Positions 52,588 through 63,149 of a stretch of 64,000 nucleotides of DNA are shown here, one piece after another. Every line of letters begins with the position of its first letter. The stretch's first letter is position 1. Made by a program: the position numbers and the translations under genes. Where the stretch lies: NCBI GenBank assembly GCA_002839435.1, contig PGYA01000005.1, positions 1 to 64,000 on the forward strand, read 5' to 3'. The notes beneath the pieces were generated by a model. It did not search any database. It saw only the letters and a list, made by a program, of their open reading frames with translations, and was not told the DNA's origin. The stretch comes from Candidatus Riflebacteria bacterium HGW-Riflebacteria-2. GTDB taxonomy: Bacteria > Muiribacteriota > Ozemobacteria > Ozemobacterales > Ozemobacteraceae.

Positions 52588-53274
52588 TCACTGCATCATC
52601 ACATAAGCGAGAATGTTGAGAGCCATCTGCATGGCTTTCTCGCGAATTTCAGGAGTATCGACCTGGTGAATGCCTGCATCTTCAAGGCCATCGCCGATGT
52701 CTGACTCGTAGGTGTAAAGGATCTTCATGCGGCCTTTGTCAAGTATCGCGTAGGCTGCCGGCGGCTTGCCGTCGTGCTCGTGAATTTTCGGCAGGCCTTC
52801 GGGAAAATTGTAAACCATGTGGAAAATTGCATGATCGGCCGGAAGCATTTCGAATTCACGGTCGGGGTAGAGGCGGCGCACCTCGCGCCTGATAAAGCGA
52901 TCGATGCCGTAACTGTCGTTAACCCAGAGAAATCCGCCGTTATCGAGGTAATTGAGCAGGGTGTTGATTTCGAAGTCGCTGAAGCGCACCTGGCCGTGAC
53001 CGGTCAGATAAAGCATCGGGTAGCGGAACAGTTCGGGATCAGCAACTGAGACAGCGATGTTTTCTATCTGGGCAGGCAGCCGTAGGCGTTCAGAGGCTTG
53101 TTTGAGAAGGTTCGGCATTGAGGTCGGTCCGGTATACCAGTCGCCACCGCCGCCATATTTGACCCGCGGAATGGCAGTGCGGTCAAAGTCGGCGGCAAAA
53201 ACCCCGGACAGGCTGGCCTGGCAGAGCACTGTTGTCAGTATTATAGCGAATATTCTTTGTTTTATAGAGGTCAT
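52588..53274 (-). CDS. Exported DUF4159-domain protein
   Basis: The 228-residue protein has a signal peptide (IFAIILTTVLCQASLSGVFA) and a DUF4159 core: RVKYGGGGDWYTGPTSMPNL, YPMLYLTGHGQVRFSDFE, LLNYLDNGGFLWVNDSYG and the C-terminal LNILAYVMMQ. The fold resembles glutamine amidotransferases without the catalytic Cys triad. DUF4159 genes regularly accompany MoxR/DUF58/vWA genes. It starts one base after the preceding stop and 7 bases before DUF4175. Confidence 0.9.
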   Translation of the reverse strand: MTSIKQRIFAIILTTVLCQASLSGVFAADFDRTAIPRVKYGGGGDWYTGPTSMPNLLKQASERLRLPAQIENIAVSVADPELFRYPMLYLTGHGQVRFSDFEINTLLNYLDNGGFLWVNDSYGIDRFIRREVRRLYPDREFEMLPADHAIFHMVYNFPEGLPKIHEHDGKPPAAYAILDKGRMKILYTYESDIGDGLEDAGIHQVDTPEIREKAMQMALNILAYVMMQ

Positions 53275-53275
53275 G

Positions 53276-55543
53276 TCAGCTTAACCCCCAAATTCTTCTC
53301 AAATACCATTCTACCATAGGCAGCAGCAGAAGAATAATCAGCAGTAGCCAGCTGTCGCGCAGATCAACGCTTTTGCTTTCGAGTTTTTGACCGGGCTCGG
53401 CGTCGATGGCGGCAATTATTTTTGCGGCCTGGTCGATGGTGGCGAATACACCGCCGGTGTCGCTGGCCAGCTGTGTCATCAGGCTCGTTTTCACCACGGG
53501 TTCGTCAAATTCGGCTGTCGACATTTCAATGAGAATTTCACTTTTGGCGCGACCAAGCTCGCGGCCCTGGTAGCGTGCTTCGGCTTCCAATCGGTGCAGA
53601 CCTCTGAATGCCGGCACAAAAGCGGTTTCGTAACAGCCCTTGTCCGAAGTTTCGATACAGGGCAGACTGGTGCTGCCGTCGCGCTCGTCGGTGATGGTCA
53701 AGCTGACCTGGGCATTGGTCTGTAGCTCGTTTTTGCTGTTCAGCACCCAGACTTTGACATTGTTGCCCTGTCCGACATAACCTCGTGACGAAGCGAGTTC
53801 GATGCTGACCTGGGCGTCTTCTCGACGGTTTGCCAACCATTTGCACATGTTGACAATGAGTGCCGAATATGGCGAAAAGCCGCGGTCAGTTGGCACCAGT
53901 CTGAAACCTGACGGCCACAGCGGGCCACCGCTTATCAGTACAACATTACCAAGACCAGCGCGCGCTCTGATCATGAATGGCAACTGATTAGAGTTGCTGC
54001 GAACGGTTGAACTGATGAGAACTTCGCTGCCCGGCTTGAGCCCGGCGTATTCATAGACACCTTCGAATTTTGGCAGTGTCGCGAAGAATTCGACGTTCTG
54101 TATCGGATCATCGGTCAGGCGCAGGAAATTGTATGGCGTTTCACTCGACGGCAGAACCAGGTTGCCGGGCGTGCCACGCCAGCCTTCGCTGCTGGTTAGA
54201 ACTGGCAGCAACTGTTCGATCTGAGTTCCCTGATAACCAAGTTCGGCGAAACCCTTGGACGAAGGCAGCAGCAAAAGCCCGAGAGTGCCGGCTTCGACGC
54301 GGCGAACGATTTCTGTTTCAATCGGTTTGAGCATGTCATAATCTGCTGCGCTGAGAATGAGAACATCAGCGAGTTTAAGGTCTTCACTCAGGTCCGGGTT
54401 GCTTACTGCTTTTTCCGGTTTGAGGTCGCGGGCGCAGACCCAGCGGTTGTCGCGCAATCTCGCCCAGTGGACAGTTCTGGCGTTAGGGTCAGTCAGCAAA
54501 GCATTGCCGATGAATTTCATATCCCATGACAGACGGCCGCTCAAAGCAATTATATTGAGACGTTCGCGCACCACTTTGAGCAGAAAGCCGGTCTGGTTGT
54601 TTTCGCTGGTCAACTCATTTTCGAGTGTCGGAATATCAAGTTCGAATCTGAAACTGCCCTCTTCTTCGCAGGGGATATTGAAGGCAAACCCGGCTTTCTC
54701 ATTGCCTGAAGCAAAATCGGCAGTTGCCGACGTAAAAAATTCGCCGTTGCGGCGCACGGTTACTGTAACCGAACTGGTAGCGACACGGTGCAGACTGACT
54801 TCACCGCGCACGCGTACGCTTGAATTGAGGTAGCCCTGGGCTGGCGGTCTGGTGAGGTGCAAAGCCATATCGGCGCTTTCACCTTCCTGCCCGGGTGCGA
54901 TAAAATGCACCGGAGTGCGCAGGTTGGCAAGCGCCATGGCCGGGTTGTCGCCAGTAGTGCTGACGCCGTCGCTGAGCATGATGATGCCGAGAAGACTGCC
55001 TTCACCGAGATTGCCGACGACATTGCGGGCGGCATTGCTGATATCGGTCTGGTTGCCGTCGGGGCTGAAGTTGAACTGCTCGACTTCCTGACGTGAAACA
55101 GGCGAAACGTTGTCGGCAAAGCTGAATACTTCTGGGTATATGCCGGTTTTGTCGGCAAGTTTACCGATGAATCCGCTGTCAAAAAGTTTTTTAACCTGAT
55201 CGAGACGTGACACCTCTTTGTGCTTTATGCTCATGCTGCGGGAAGTATCGACCATTACCGCGAGCCGATTGCGTTGTGGCACCAGTCCTGATACAACTAG
55301 AACCGGGCCGCACATCAGAAATGCCAGCAGAATAACCCAGACTACTCTTATGGTCAGCAGTTGCCGGCGCATTTTGTCGCTGATGTTTTTGCCTTCGCAG
55401 CGGTAAACCCACCATGAAACAGGAACCAGAGCGATCAGCAGCAACACCAGACCGGCCCAACCCCAGGCAAGTGCCAGGGCTGAAGATTCAATGTCGCGAA
55501 TCGGATTGAGGTTATAACCGAAGAGTCTTAGCAGGCTGTACAT
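53276..55543 (-). CDS. Membrane vWA protein with GATase-like middle domain
   Basis: The 755-residue protein has two N-terminal helices (about 24-48, 66-90), then a von Willebrand A domain with a MIDAS motif DTSRSMS (about 98-104) and IIMLSDGVSTTG. A Rossmann/GATase-like segment follows (about 330-520: LNIIALSGRLSWDMKFIGN, DVLILSAADYDMLKPIETEI), then Ig-like beta domains, and a C-terminal helix (SWLLLIILLLLPMVEWYLRR). It probably sits in the inner membrane with metal-dependent protein binding on the periplasmic side, as BatB-type proteins do. The neighbouring BatA-like gene ends two bases upstream. Confidence 0.9.
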   Translation of the reverse strand: MYSLLRLFGYNLNPIRDIESSALALAWGWAGLVLLLIALVPVSWWVYRCEGKNISDKMRRQLLTIRVVWVILLAFLMCGPVLVVSGLVPQRNRLAVMVDTSRSMSIKHKEVSRLDQVKKLFDSGFIGKLADKTGIYPEVFSFADNVSPVSRQEVEQFNFSPDGNQTDISNAARNVVGNLGEGSLLGIIMLSDGVSTTGDNPAMALANLRTPVHFIAPGQEGESADMALHLTRPPAQGYLNSSVRVRGEVSLHRVATSSVTVTVRRNGEFFTSATADFASGNEKAGFAFNIPCEEEGSFRFELDIPTLENELTSENNQTGFLLKVVRERLNIIALSGRLSWDMKFIGNALLTDPNARTVHWARLRDNRWVCARDLKPEKAVSNPDLSEDLKLADVLILSAADYDMLKPIETEIVRRVEAGTLGLLLLPSSKGFAELGYQGTQIEQLLPVLTSSEGWRGTPGNLVLPSSETPYNFLRLTDDPIQNVEFFATLPKFEGVYEYAGLKPGSEVLISSTVRSNSNQLPFMIRARAGLGNVVLISGGPLWPSGFRLVPTDRGFSPYSALIVNMCKWLANRREDAQVSIELASSRGYVGQGNNVKVWVLNSKNELQTNAQVSLTITDERDGSTSLPCIETSDKGCYETAFVPAFRGLHRLEAEARYQGRELGRAKSEILIEMSTAEFDEPVVKTSLMTQLASDTGGVFATIDQAAKIIAAIDAEPGQKLESKSVDLRDSWLLLIILLLLPMVEWYLRRIWGLS

Positions 55544-55545
55544 GT

Positions 55546-57684
55546 TTATTCAATCCTCCTGGCGGTAGGAAGATTGGCGAACCAGCTTTCGATAACCGCG
55601 AGCAGCAGTAATGCCAGCAGGGCGGCGCCGCTGAGGTCATAGCCATCACGCAGCAGCGAGACTTTTTCTTTGACGCTGCGGCCGCGGCCAGGCTCGTGTG
55701 CGAGCGGAATGAAGCGCGGAATGCGGCGAAGATTGATGCGTTCTAGTTTACTTTCTTCTGGTGGTGGATTGACCGCAAAAGCGCTGAGCGTGCGTTTGCC
55801 AGCGTCACTGAGAATCTTGTAATAACCGGTCTGGTCGGTATCGCGTGTGGTGAAGTGCACCAGTCCCTGCGCGCCGGTCTGGGCGGCAAGTTTGAGTTGA
55901 CTGCCATCTGGCTGTTTTAGCAGCATTTCGCGGGCATCGTCGCCGGTTACTGTCGCTGAGACTGGCATTCCCGGTCTAATCGAGCTTATCGCCAGTTCGT
56001 TGGCGGTGATCATGGCAATAAGTGTCTGGTGCAGGAACGGCAGCCAGGTTGGGCGCACCGGCCAGTTTGTCCAGGAGGTATCAGCCGAGAAGGTAACCAG
56101 CATAGATCGCCCGCGCCCGCGTTTTTCTTCTACAATACCGGGTAGTCCATGGCTCATGCGTGTCAGCAAAAGCGCTGTCGGGTTCGGACGTACCTGAAAA
56201 AACTCAAAAATCTGTGCTCGGCCCGGGTCGCCGGAGCCATCCCGGGCAAAAACACTGAAAGCTGGATGTCCGATATCAATGTCGGTCATCTGGTAACCTA
56301 CGTTTTTGCTGACCGCGTTGCCGACCCGCTTGTATATTCTCGCTGGCAGCAGGTAAGCGCCGCCAAGGTCATCGATGAGATGCTTGTTATACCATTCCGG
56401 CTCGACGCGGTTACCCAAAAAAGTAATCAGGTTGCCGCCAGCCATGAGGTAATCAGACAGGCGCTTGATAAGTTCGGGCTCAAGGTGTCGCTGGTTGATC
56501 AGGCCGACAACCGCGTAGTTCTTAAGGTCGATACCTCTTGCCTCAACCGCACTGCGGGACTCGACGGCAAAATTGTTGTCTTTGTTGCGATTGAGAGGAT
56601 TCAGCGCGAAGCGCACAAAAATGTCTTCGCGATTTTCCGGCTGGCCCGGCAATGAGTCTGGTTTGATCAGCAATACGCGGCATGGTTCGAATACCCGCAC
56701 GGCGAGGTGTCGCTGATCATCAAAAGGCATGGCATCGTTTTGAATTGCTGCGGTAACCTGATTCATGCCAGTTACGTTGAAATTCGCCATAATTCGTGTA
56801 TCTTTTACCGCGTTAGCCTCGATTTCTACCTCTTCTTCGAGCTTGCGCTCGCCATTGATAGAAATTGTTACGCGCGCCTTGCGACTGCGTTGTGAATGAT
56901 TGGCCAGAGTCACCTTGAGTGGAACCTGGCGCCCGCTCATGATTACCGGTGCTTCTGCTTCGAGGCCAGTTACCGCCATGTTGTCAGGCGCTGTATCGCC
57001 AACGGGAACCATTACCAGATCAATTCCCTGCTCTACTTTTGCCAGATCGTATTTTTCGATAAATGGTTGCCAGGACGATTCGGTCATGTCGGTAATGACG
57101 TAAATAACCCGTCGATAGGTTTTGAGTGGTGCCAGCAGCTTGAGCGCCGGCAGAATCGATGAGGCCATGTTGGTGCCAGCCATGCTGAGTGGCACGTTGC
57201 TGATGCTTTTTTTGAGAGTTTCCTGATCCCAGGTCAGTTGCGGAAAAATCAGGCGGCCAGGGTCATTGATAAGTCCGACTGTCGCCCGGTCGCCGGGCTG
57301 CATCTGGTCGAGAATATCGAGAGCACGCGCTCTGGCGGTATTGAAAACCGATATGCCCTGATGTGTGCAGCCCATCGACATCGAGTTGTCGAGTAGAACC
57401 ACGAAAGCAGCTGGTGTGTCGGAAGAGTTGCTGGCGCTGGCACTCTGCCCGAGAAATGGTTTTGCCAGTGCCATTACCACCAGGATGATGGCGATAATGC
57501 GCAGAGCCATCAGCAGAAGATTGCGTATCTTTTTGCGGCGCGCCACGAATTCGACTGAAAGCCTTATCAGGCGCAGACTGGGAAAATCTTTTCTGACCGG
57601 AGTTTTGCGATAATAAAGGTGAAGATATATCGGCACCGCGATGCCGAGAATACCGAGCAGAAACCATGGGCTGGCGAATGTCAT
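55546..57684 (-). CDS. BatA-like vWA membrane protein
   Basis: The 712-residue protein opens with the BatA N-terminal region (FASPWFLLGILGIAVPIYLH, then RRKKIRNLLLMALRIIAIIL) and carries a vWA domain with a DNSMSMG MIDAS motif (about 96-102) and IYVITDM. Ig-like segments (VPLKVTLANHSQRSRKARVT), a GATase-like part (ADYLMAGGNLITFLGN region) and a terminal helix (GAALLALLLLAVIESWF) follow. Together with the second vWA protein it probably forms the membrane core served by the MoxR ATPase. Confidence 0.9.
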   Translation of the reverse strand: MTFASPWFLLGILGIAVPIYLHLYYRKTPVRKDFPSLRLIRLSVEFVARRKKIRNLLLMALRIIAIILVVMALAKPFLGQSASASNSSDTPAAFVVLLDNSMSMGCTHQGISVFNTARARALDILDQMQPGDRATVGLINDPGRLIFPQLTWDQETLKKSISNVPLSMAGTNMASSILPALKLLAPLKTYRRVIYVITDMTESSWQPFIEKYDLAKVEQGIDLVMVPVGDTAPDNMAVTGLEAEAPVIMSGRQVPLKVTLANHSQRSRKARVTISINGERKLEEEVEIEANAVKDTRIMANFNVTGMNQVTAAIQNDAMPFDDQRHLAVRVFEPCRVLLIKPDSLPGQPENREDIFVRFALNPLNRNKDNNFAVESRSAVEARGIDLKNYAVVGLINQRHLEPELIKRLSDYLMAGGNLITFLGNRVEPEWYNKHLIDDLGGAYLLPARIYKRVGNAVSKNVGYQMTDIDIGHPAFSVFARDGSGDPGRAQIFEFFQVRPNPTALLLTRMSHGLPGIVEEKRGRGRSMLVTFSADTSWTNWPVRPTWLPFLHQTLIAMITANELAISSIRPGMPVSATVTGDDAREMLLKQPDGSQLKLAAQTGAQGLVHFTTRDTDQTGYYKILSDAGKRTLSAFAVNPPPEESKLERINLRRIPRFIPLAHEPGRGRSVKEKVSLLRDGYDLSGAALLALLLLAVIESWFANLPTARRIE

Positions 57685-57688
57685 ATTT

Positions 57689-58600
57689 TTACCTCGCGCT
57701 CACGGCCTGACGGCGGGAGAAGAAGCTGCGCAGGTTCGCTTCGAGCGGCATCGATGTATCGGCGATCAGGTAATCTATGCCGGATTTGCGCAGGGCTGAC
57801 TTGAAAGTGTTCATCAGATGCTTAACCCTTCGCAGGTATTCAGTGCGCAGTTGAAAAGCATCAGTGACTATCTCGGATTCATCTTCTAGATCGTGAAAAA
57901 TTGTGGTGTCGTCAAACGGAAAGCTGATTTCGTCGCGGTCGAGAACGTGAAAGAGCACTATCTCATGGCGACGGGTTCGCAATTGGCGCAGCTTTTGAAT
58001 GATAACTTCGGCGTTATCCATCAGGTCAGAGAATAGAATGAAGATTCCGCGCTTTTTCATACTCTGGCCAACCAGATCGAGGCTGGCGCCGATATTGGTG
58101 ACTTCGCTGGCTTTGGTCGCTTCGAGTTCGTTGCAGACAGCCTTGAGGTGTGCCATGCCGGTGCGTGGCCTGATCATGCGACGCAGGCCGTTGGCAAAAG
58201 TGACCAGGCCAACTGAATCCTGCTGTTTGAGCATGAGATAGGCGAGCGATGCCGCCAGCGTCGAAGCATAATCGATTTTGCTCATGCTGCCCTGGCCCTT
58301 ATATGACATGGATCCGCTGGTATCCATAACCAGGTAGCCTGACAGGTTGGTTTCTTCTTCGTGTTCCTTGATATAGAACTTGTCGGTGCGGCCGTAGACT
58401 TTCCAGTCGATGTCTTTTAGCGGGTCGCCGGGCACATACTGACGGTATTCAGAAAACTCGACATTGAAGCCTTTAAACGGGCTTTTGTGCAAGCCTTCGA
58501 CCATGCCCTCGACCACCGTGCGGGCACGGATTTCCATTGAGGAAAGCGCTGCCAGCAGCTTCGGGTCAAGAAATCGCGATAATCTTCGGGTTTTCTCCAT
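57689..58600 (-). CDS. DUF58-family vWA protein
   Basis: The 303-residue protein has the DUF58 signature FSEYRQYVPGDPLKDIDWKV with GRTDKFYIKEHEEET, and a MIDAS-type MDTSGSMS. DUF58 proteins are the constant partners of MoxR ATPases and are cytoplasmic or membrane-associated. It starts 43 bases after moxR and ends four bases before the BatA-like gene. Confidence 0.95.
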   Translation of the reverse strand: MEKTRRLSRFLDPKLLAALSSMEIRARTVVEGMVEGLHKSPFKGFNVEFSEYRQYVPGDPLKDIDWKVYGRTDKFYIKEHEEETNLSGYLVMDTSGSMSYKGQGSMSKIDYASTLAASLAYLMLKQQDSVGLVTFANGLRRMIRPRTGMAHLKAVCNELEATKASEVTNIGASLDLVGQSMKKRGIFILFSDLMDNAEVIIQKLRQLRTRRHEIVLFHVLDRDEISFPFDDTTIFHDLEDESEIVTDAFQLRTEYLRRVKHLMNTFKSALRKSGIDYLIADTSMPLEANLRSFFSRRQAVSAR

Positions 58601-58643
58601 GATAACCTTTGCACATGCGGGCAGTCAGCACCCGCTCAAAATA

Positions 58644-59684
<1,041 letters not shown>

Positions 59685-59969
59685 CTCTTGCTACCTCCTG
59701 CTTTAACGCGGTCAAACTTAACACGAATTCCCCCTCTGTACAAGAAGCAATTTTCCAGTGGTTTTCAACTGCTCGTTGAGTTCGCGGGGATTTCCTTGAG
59801 CATAATGCCGGAGCGCCGACGACTAACGTAAGACGATTGTAAATCAGCGCAATTTTGCCTTGACGCAGCTGTTTAAAATTTGCCGCGAATGGTATAAAAT
59901 AATCTTGTAGTTACTGCCTGTACTAGATATATCCTGCCTTTTAAAGACTCTGTGAGAGGGTTAATCGTC

Positions 59970-61925
59970 ATGATGACACTTCATTCTTTTTATGACAGGG
60001 AAAACGCCCGCCGCTGCCTACTGACCACCGCCGCCTTTTTAATGCTGCTGATGCTCTTTCTCATGCCGGTACCGGTGTTGGCCGAAAAAGCACCGCTGTC
60101 CGGAAAAACTGCCGCCAATCTTTTGCTGCAACGCATGAAAGAGCTGGTGCGGCCAATATTGGAAGAGGTTCCTACATTCTGCTACCGGATCAAAGCGACC
60201 CTGCAGACGCCAGCCGAACTCAACCAACCACGCGTCGAAGATAGCGCAACTGACACCAGCCAGGCCAGTCTGACTCTGTTCAGGAAGGAGAATATTGAAT
60301 GGGGAATCGTCCTCACCAGCCCCTGGAAAAACGTCGCTATTCACTGGACAGCATCGAAAACGGCATTGATTCTTCCCGATGCCCGCATTTGTTTCAGCGG
60401 CCAGGGCGAACTGCCACCGGATTCCGATACTCTTGCCCCGGCTGGTTTTGTTGCCCGCTTTGTTACTGCAGCAACTTCGCTTCACAGTTTTATGGCCTTG
60501 ATGAACGAACAGTCGTTCGATTTCGCAATCAATCAGTTGCTGCTGCCTCATCTCAAGGAACTGCCGGCGTGCGCTGAAAATTCTGACGAGATTGTTTATC
60601 GACTCTCCGACGGTCTCAAGCTGGCCTTCAACCCATCCGGAAAACCTGCAGTTTCTCTGGAAGCTACTGAAGGACTGCGCGACATCTACCGACTCAAGTA
60701 TTTCGAAATCTCATTTGAAACTGCTGTGTTAGATGCAATACCGGCTTCATGGACTCTCTCAGCCGAAGTTGCCGAAACCGAAGTGTCACGGACTGACCTG
60801 GAAAAGATGATTTTCCGAGGACTAAAGCGAATTCTGTCGATCAAACTGCCGGGCGTTCATAGAAGGCTCGAAGCTCGAAAAGTCGCTAACGGTGAACTGC
60901 GCCATCATCATGGCCAGACCCTTGTCCTGCTTTCAGGCACCCCGGAACAGATGGGTTACGCACACGCAACTCTTCTGCAGCCCTGGATGGTTCTGCTGGC
61001 CGATTCTACCATTTATCTTGTCGGTCTGGTCGAAACGGTTAAAAAGGCACGGTGGTTCATCGATGATCTCGAAGATGCTTGGAAACGCGTGTCTCCACAC
61101 ATCCCCGAACGCTACCATCGTGAAATGGAAGCAATGGCTTCCGCCAGTTCCCATATTTCGCTGCGCGAAGTGAGGCTGAGCAACGTTTTTCCTGAGTATT
61201 TCCATTGTTCGGGATTCGCGATTTTTGGCAGCGCAACTGCTGACGGCACACTCTATCACGGCCGCGTGCTCGACTATATGACAGAAATTGGCCTGCAGGA
61301 TTGTGCGGTTGCTTTTGTCATCAAGCCGCAGGCCGGTCGCGCTTTTTTCAACCCCGGCTTTGCCGGTTTTGTTGGTGCTGTCGGCGGTATGAACGCAAGC
61401 CAGGTTTCGGTTGGCGAAATGGGCGGTCGTGGGCGCTTCCTCTGGGATGGAGTGCCAATGTCGTTCATGGTGCGCCGCGCTCTCGAAGAATGTGACACTC
61501 TGCAGCAGGTAAAGGATCTCTGGGCCAATAACCCGCGTACCTGCGAGTATTTTTATGTGTTAGCGGATGCCAAGATTCCTGACGCGGTCGGGTTATACGC
61601 GACGCCTGACCAGTTGACATTCCTCGCTGCCGGCGAACAGCACGAATTTCTCGGCGAAGGTATTCCCGATACGGTGGTCATGTCGGCCGGCAATCGTCTG
61701 CGCCATCTCCGACGGCTTGTTCAGGATGGCCATGGCACTTTTGTTGCGACTTCTTCCTTACGCCTCATGGATCGGCCGGTAGCTATGCGCAGCAACCTGC
61801 ACAACATTCTGTTTATACCCGCTCACCAGGAAGCTTACGTCGCTATTGCCTCGCCATTTGCGCCGGCCGCCGAACAGGATTACGTCTTCTACGAAGTGAA
61901 AGAGCTGCTCTCAGAATCCCCTTGA
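59970..61925 (+). CDS. Exported C45-type NTN hydrolase/acyltransferase with N-terminal extension
   Basis: The 651-residue protein has an export helix (about 17-38: AFLMLLMLFLMPVPVLA). The first 280 residues are a domain I do not recognise. The C-terminal part (about 300-640) matches C45/AcylCoA:6-APA acyltransferase and phospholipase B-like hydrolases: SGTPEQMGYAHATLLQPWM, SNVFPEYFHCSGFAIFG with candidate nucleophile Cys413, TADGTLYHGRVLDY, and FVGAVGGMNASQVSVGEMGG. Such enzymes self-cleave before the Cys and then hydrolyse or transfer acyl groups. The ATG at 59970 is preceded by gagaggg; the open frame starts six codons earlier at a GTG. Confidence 0.86.
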   Translation: MMTLHSFYDRENARRCLLTTAAFLMLLMLFLMPVPVLAEKAPLSGKTAANLLLQRMKELVRPILEEVPTFCYRIKATLQTPAELNQPRVEDSATDTSQASLTLFRKENIEWGIVLTSPWKNVAIHWTASKTALILPDARICFSGQGELPPDSDTLAPAGFVARFVTAATSLHSFMALMNEQSFDFAINQLLLPHLKELPACAENSDEIVYRLSDGLKLAFNPSGKPAVSLEATEGLRDIYRLKYFEISFETAVLDAIPASWTLSAEVAETEVSRTDLEKMIFRGLKRILSIKLPGVHRRLEARKVANGELRHHHGQTLVLLSGTPEQMGYAHATLLQPWMVLLADSTIYLVGLVETVKKARWFIDDLEDAWKRVSPHIPERYHREMEAMASASSHISLREVRLSNVFPEYFHCSGFAIFGSATADGTLYHGRVLDYMTEIGLQDCAVAFVIKPQAGRAFFNPGFAGFVGAVGGMNASQVSVGEMGGRGRFLWDGVPMSFMVRRALEECDTLQQVKDLWANNPRTCEYFYVLADAKIPDAVGLYATPDQLTFLAAGEQHEFLGEGIPDTVVMSAGNRLRHLRRLVQDGHGTFVATSSLRLMDRPVAMRSNLHNILFIPAHQEAYVAIASPFAPAAEQDYVFYEVKELLSESP

Positions 61926-61927
61926 AG

Positions 61928-63094
61928 CTAGCTGCGATCTCTGATGCGGTCGAAGGCGACCCATTCGTTCCAGACTTCTTCGTGGTCGTCGTAGCGGATA
62001 TAATGAAAGCTGCCTTCCTTCTTCAGAACCCGGGCGGGATACCACTCGTTTTCCCATTCGACCTCAATTTTGCTGCCGACGCTCCAGGTTTTCCAGCTGA
62101 TCGGCTTGAGATTTGCGTAATCTCGCCACACGTCAGGCTCTCCATCCAGACTGACATAGCTGATTTTGCACGCTTTGCCGTTCTGATCAATGATTCTGAC
62201 CTTGTATTCTTCGCCATCGTCCGTTGCGATCATGTATTTGCCAAGAGATGGCTTATTTTTCCCGATTGCGGCCTTGAGTCTTGTCAGCACAAATTTGGCA
62301 GGAAAGCGCGGTGTCAGATGATAATTCGCCAGCTGCATTTCGGCGTATGCCATGTTGTGGGCGATATAATCGGCGGCAGCTGACGCGGTAATCTCAAGAT
62401 TGTCAATTTTCATCAGTGGAGTGCCATTGAGAATCTCATTGAGCGACTTCGTAAAGGTCCATTCGCCGGTCGATTCGTTGGCGGCTGTGGCCGAACTCAG
62501 CACCATCGTGTTGATAGCGGCAGTGCCAAGGGTGTCGGCAACCCGGTTGAGATTGCCTGAATAACAGCAATCAGCCGTAAGGATGACCTGTTTCCCTTTG
62601 AACTTGCTTTTGAGCGTTTTTGCCATTTCACTTAGGCTGAAGCTGCTCTGGCCGAGACTTTCAGTGTTGCAGTCGTAATTGAGAAAGAAAGTTTCCGAGC
62701 CATCCTCTGATTTTTCGCCATGTCCGGTGTAATAGAACATGAAGGTTGATCTTTCGTTACTCAGCGCCAGCAGTTTCTCTAGAGATCGCCTGATTGCCGC
62801 CAGTGTTGCTTTTTTGTCTTTGAGAAAAACGATGTTTTCCGCCGGCACACCGCGCTGGCGAAGAATGCCGTAGAGTTTCTGGTCGTAGCGGTTTTCGGCG
62901 GTATAAGTGGCAAGCGAGGTGTCCTGCCAGGTCAGCACGCCGACCATCATCACGAGAGTTTCACCGGGTTGCCAGCTGATTTCTGTTGCCGGCCGGGTGT
63001 CATTCGCAGCAGCTTCAGCGGCGTAACAAAGGGTGGCAAGACTGCCGGCAAAGAGCACAAGAGCACAGATGATGACTTTGCTGAGTCTGTTCAT
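61928..63094 (-). CDS. Exported caspase-fold (C14) peptidase with Tudor-like C-terminal modules
   Basis: The 388-residue protein has a signal peptide (KVIICALVLFAGSLATLCYA). The caspase-like domain (about 45-265) has the catalytic His in YYTGHGEKSEDG (His125) and Cys in LTADCCYSGN (Cys177). At about 295-385 are two short SH3/Tudor-like beta modules (YKVRIIDQNGKACKISYVSL; GSKIEVEWENEWYPARVL with HYIRYDDHEEVWNEWV). Prokaryotic caspase-like peptidases cut after Arg/Lys or Asp. Export to the periplasm and a Tudor-type binding end set this one apart from cytosolic defence caspases. A class 3 lipase lies 55 bases upstream on the same strand. Confidence 0.9.
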   Translation of the reverse strand: MNRLSKVIICALVLFAGSLATLCYAAEAAANDTRPATEISWQPGETLVMMVGVLTWQDTSLATYTAENRYDQKLYGILRQRGVPAENIVFLKDKKATLAAIRRSLEKLLALSNERSTFMFYYTGHGEKSEDGSETFFLNYDCNTESLGQSSFSLSEMAKTLKSKFKGKQVILTADCCYSGNLNRVADTLGTAAINTMVLSSATAANESTGEWTFTKSLNEILNGTPLMKIDNLEITASAAADYIAHNMAYAEMQLANYHLTPRFPAKFVLTRLKAAIGKNKPSLGKYMIATDDGEEYKVRIIDQNGKACKISYVSLDGEPDVWRDYANLKPISWKTWSVGSKIEVEWENEWYPARVLKKEGSFHYIRYDDHEEVWNEWVAFDRIRDRS

Positions 63095-63149
63095 GAATTA
63101 TTTCTTTCCAGGCGAAAACTGAAAATTCAGACAGGCCGGACAGCTCCAG

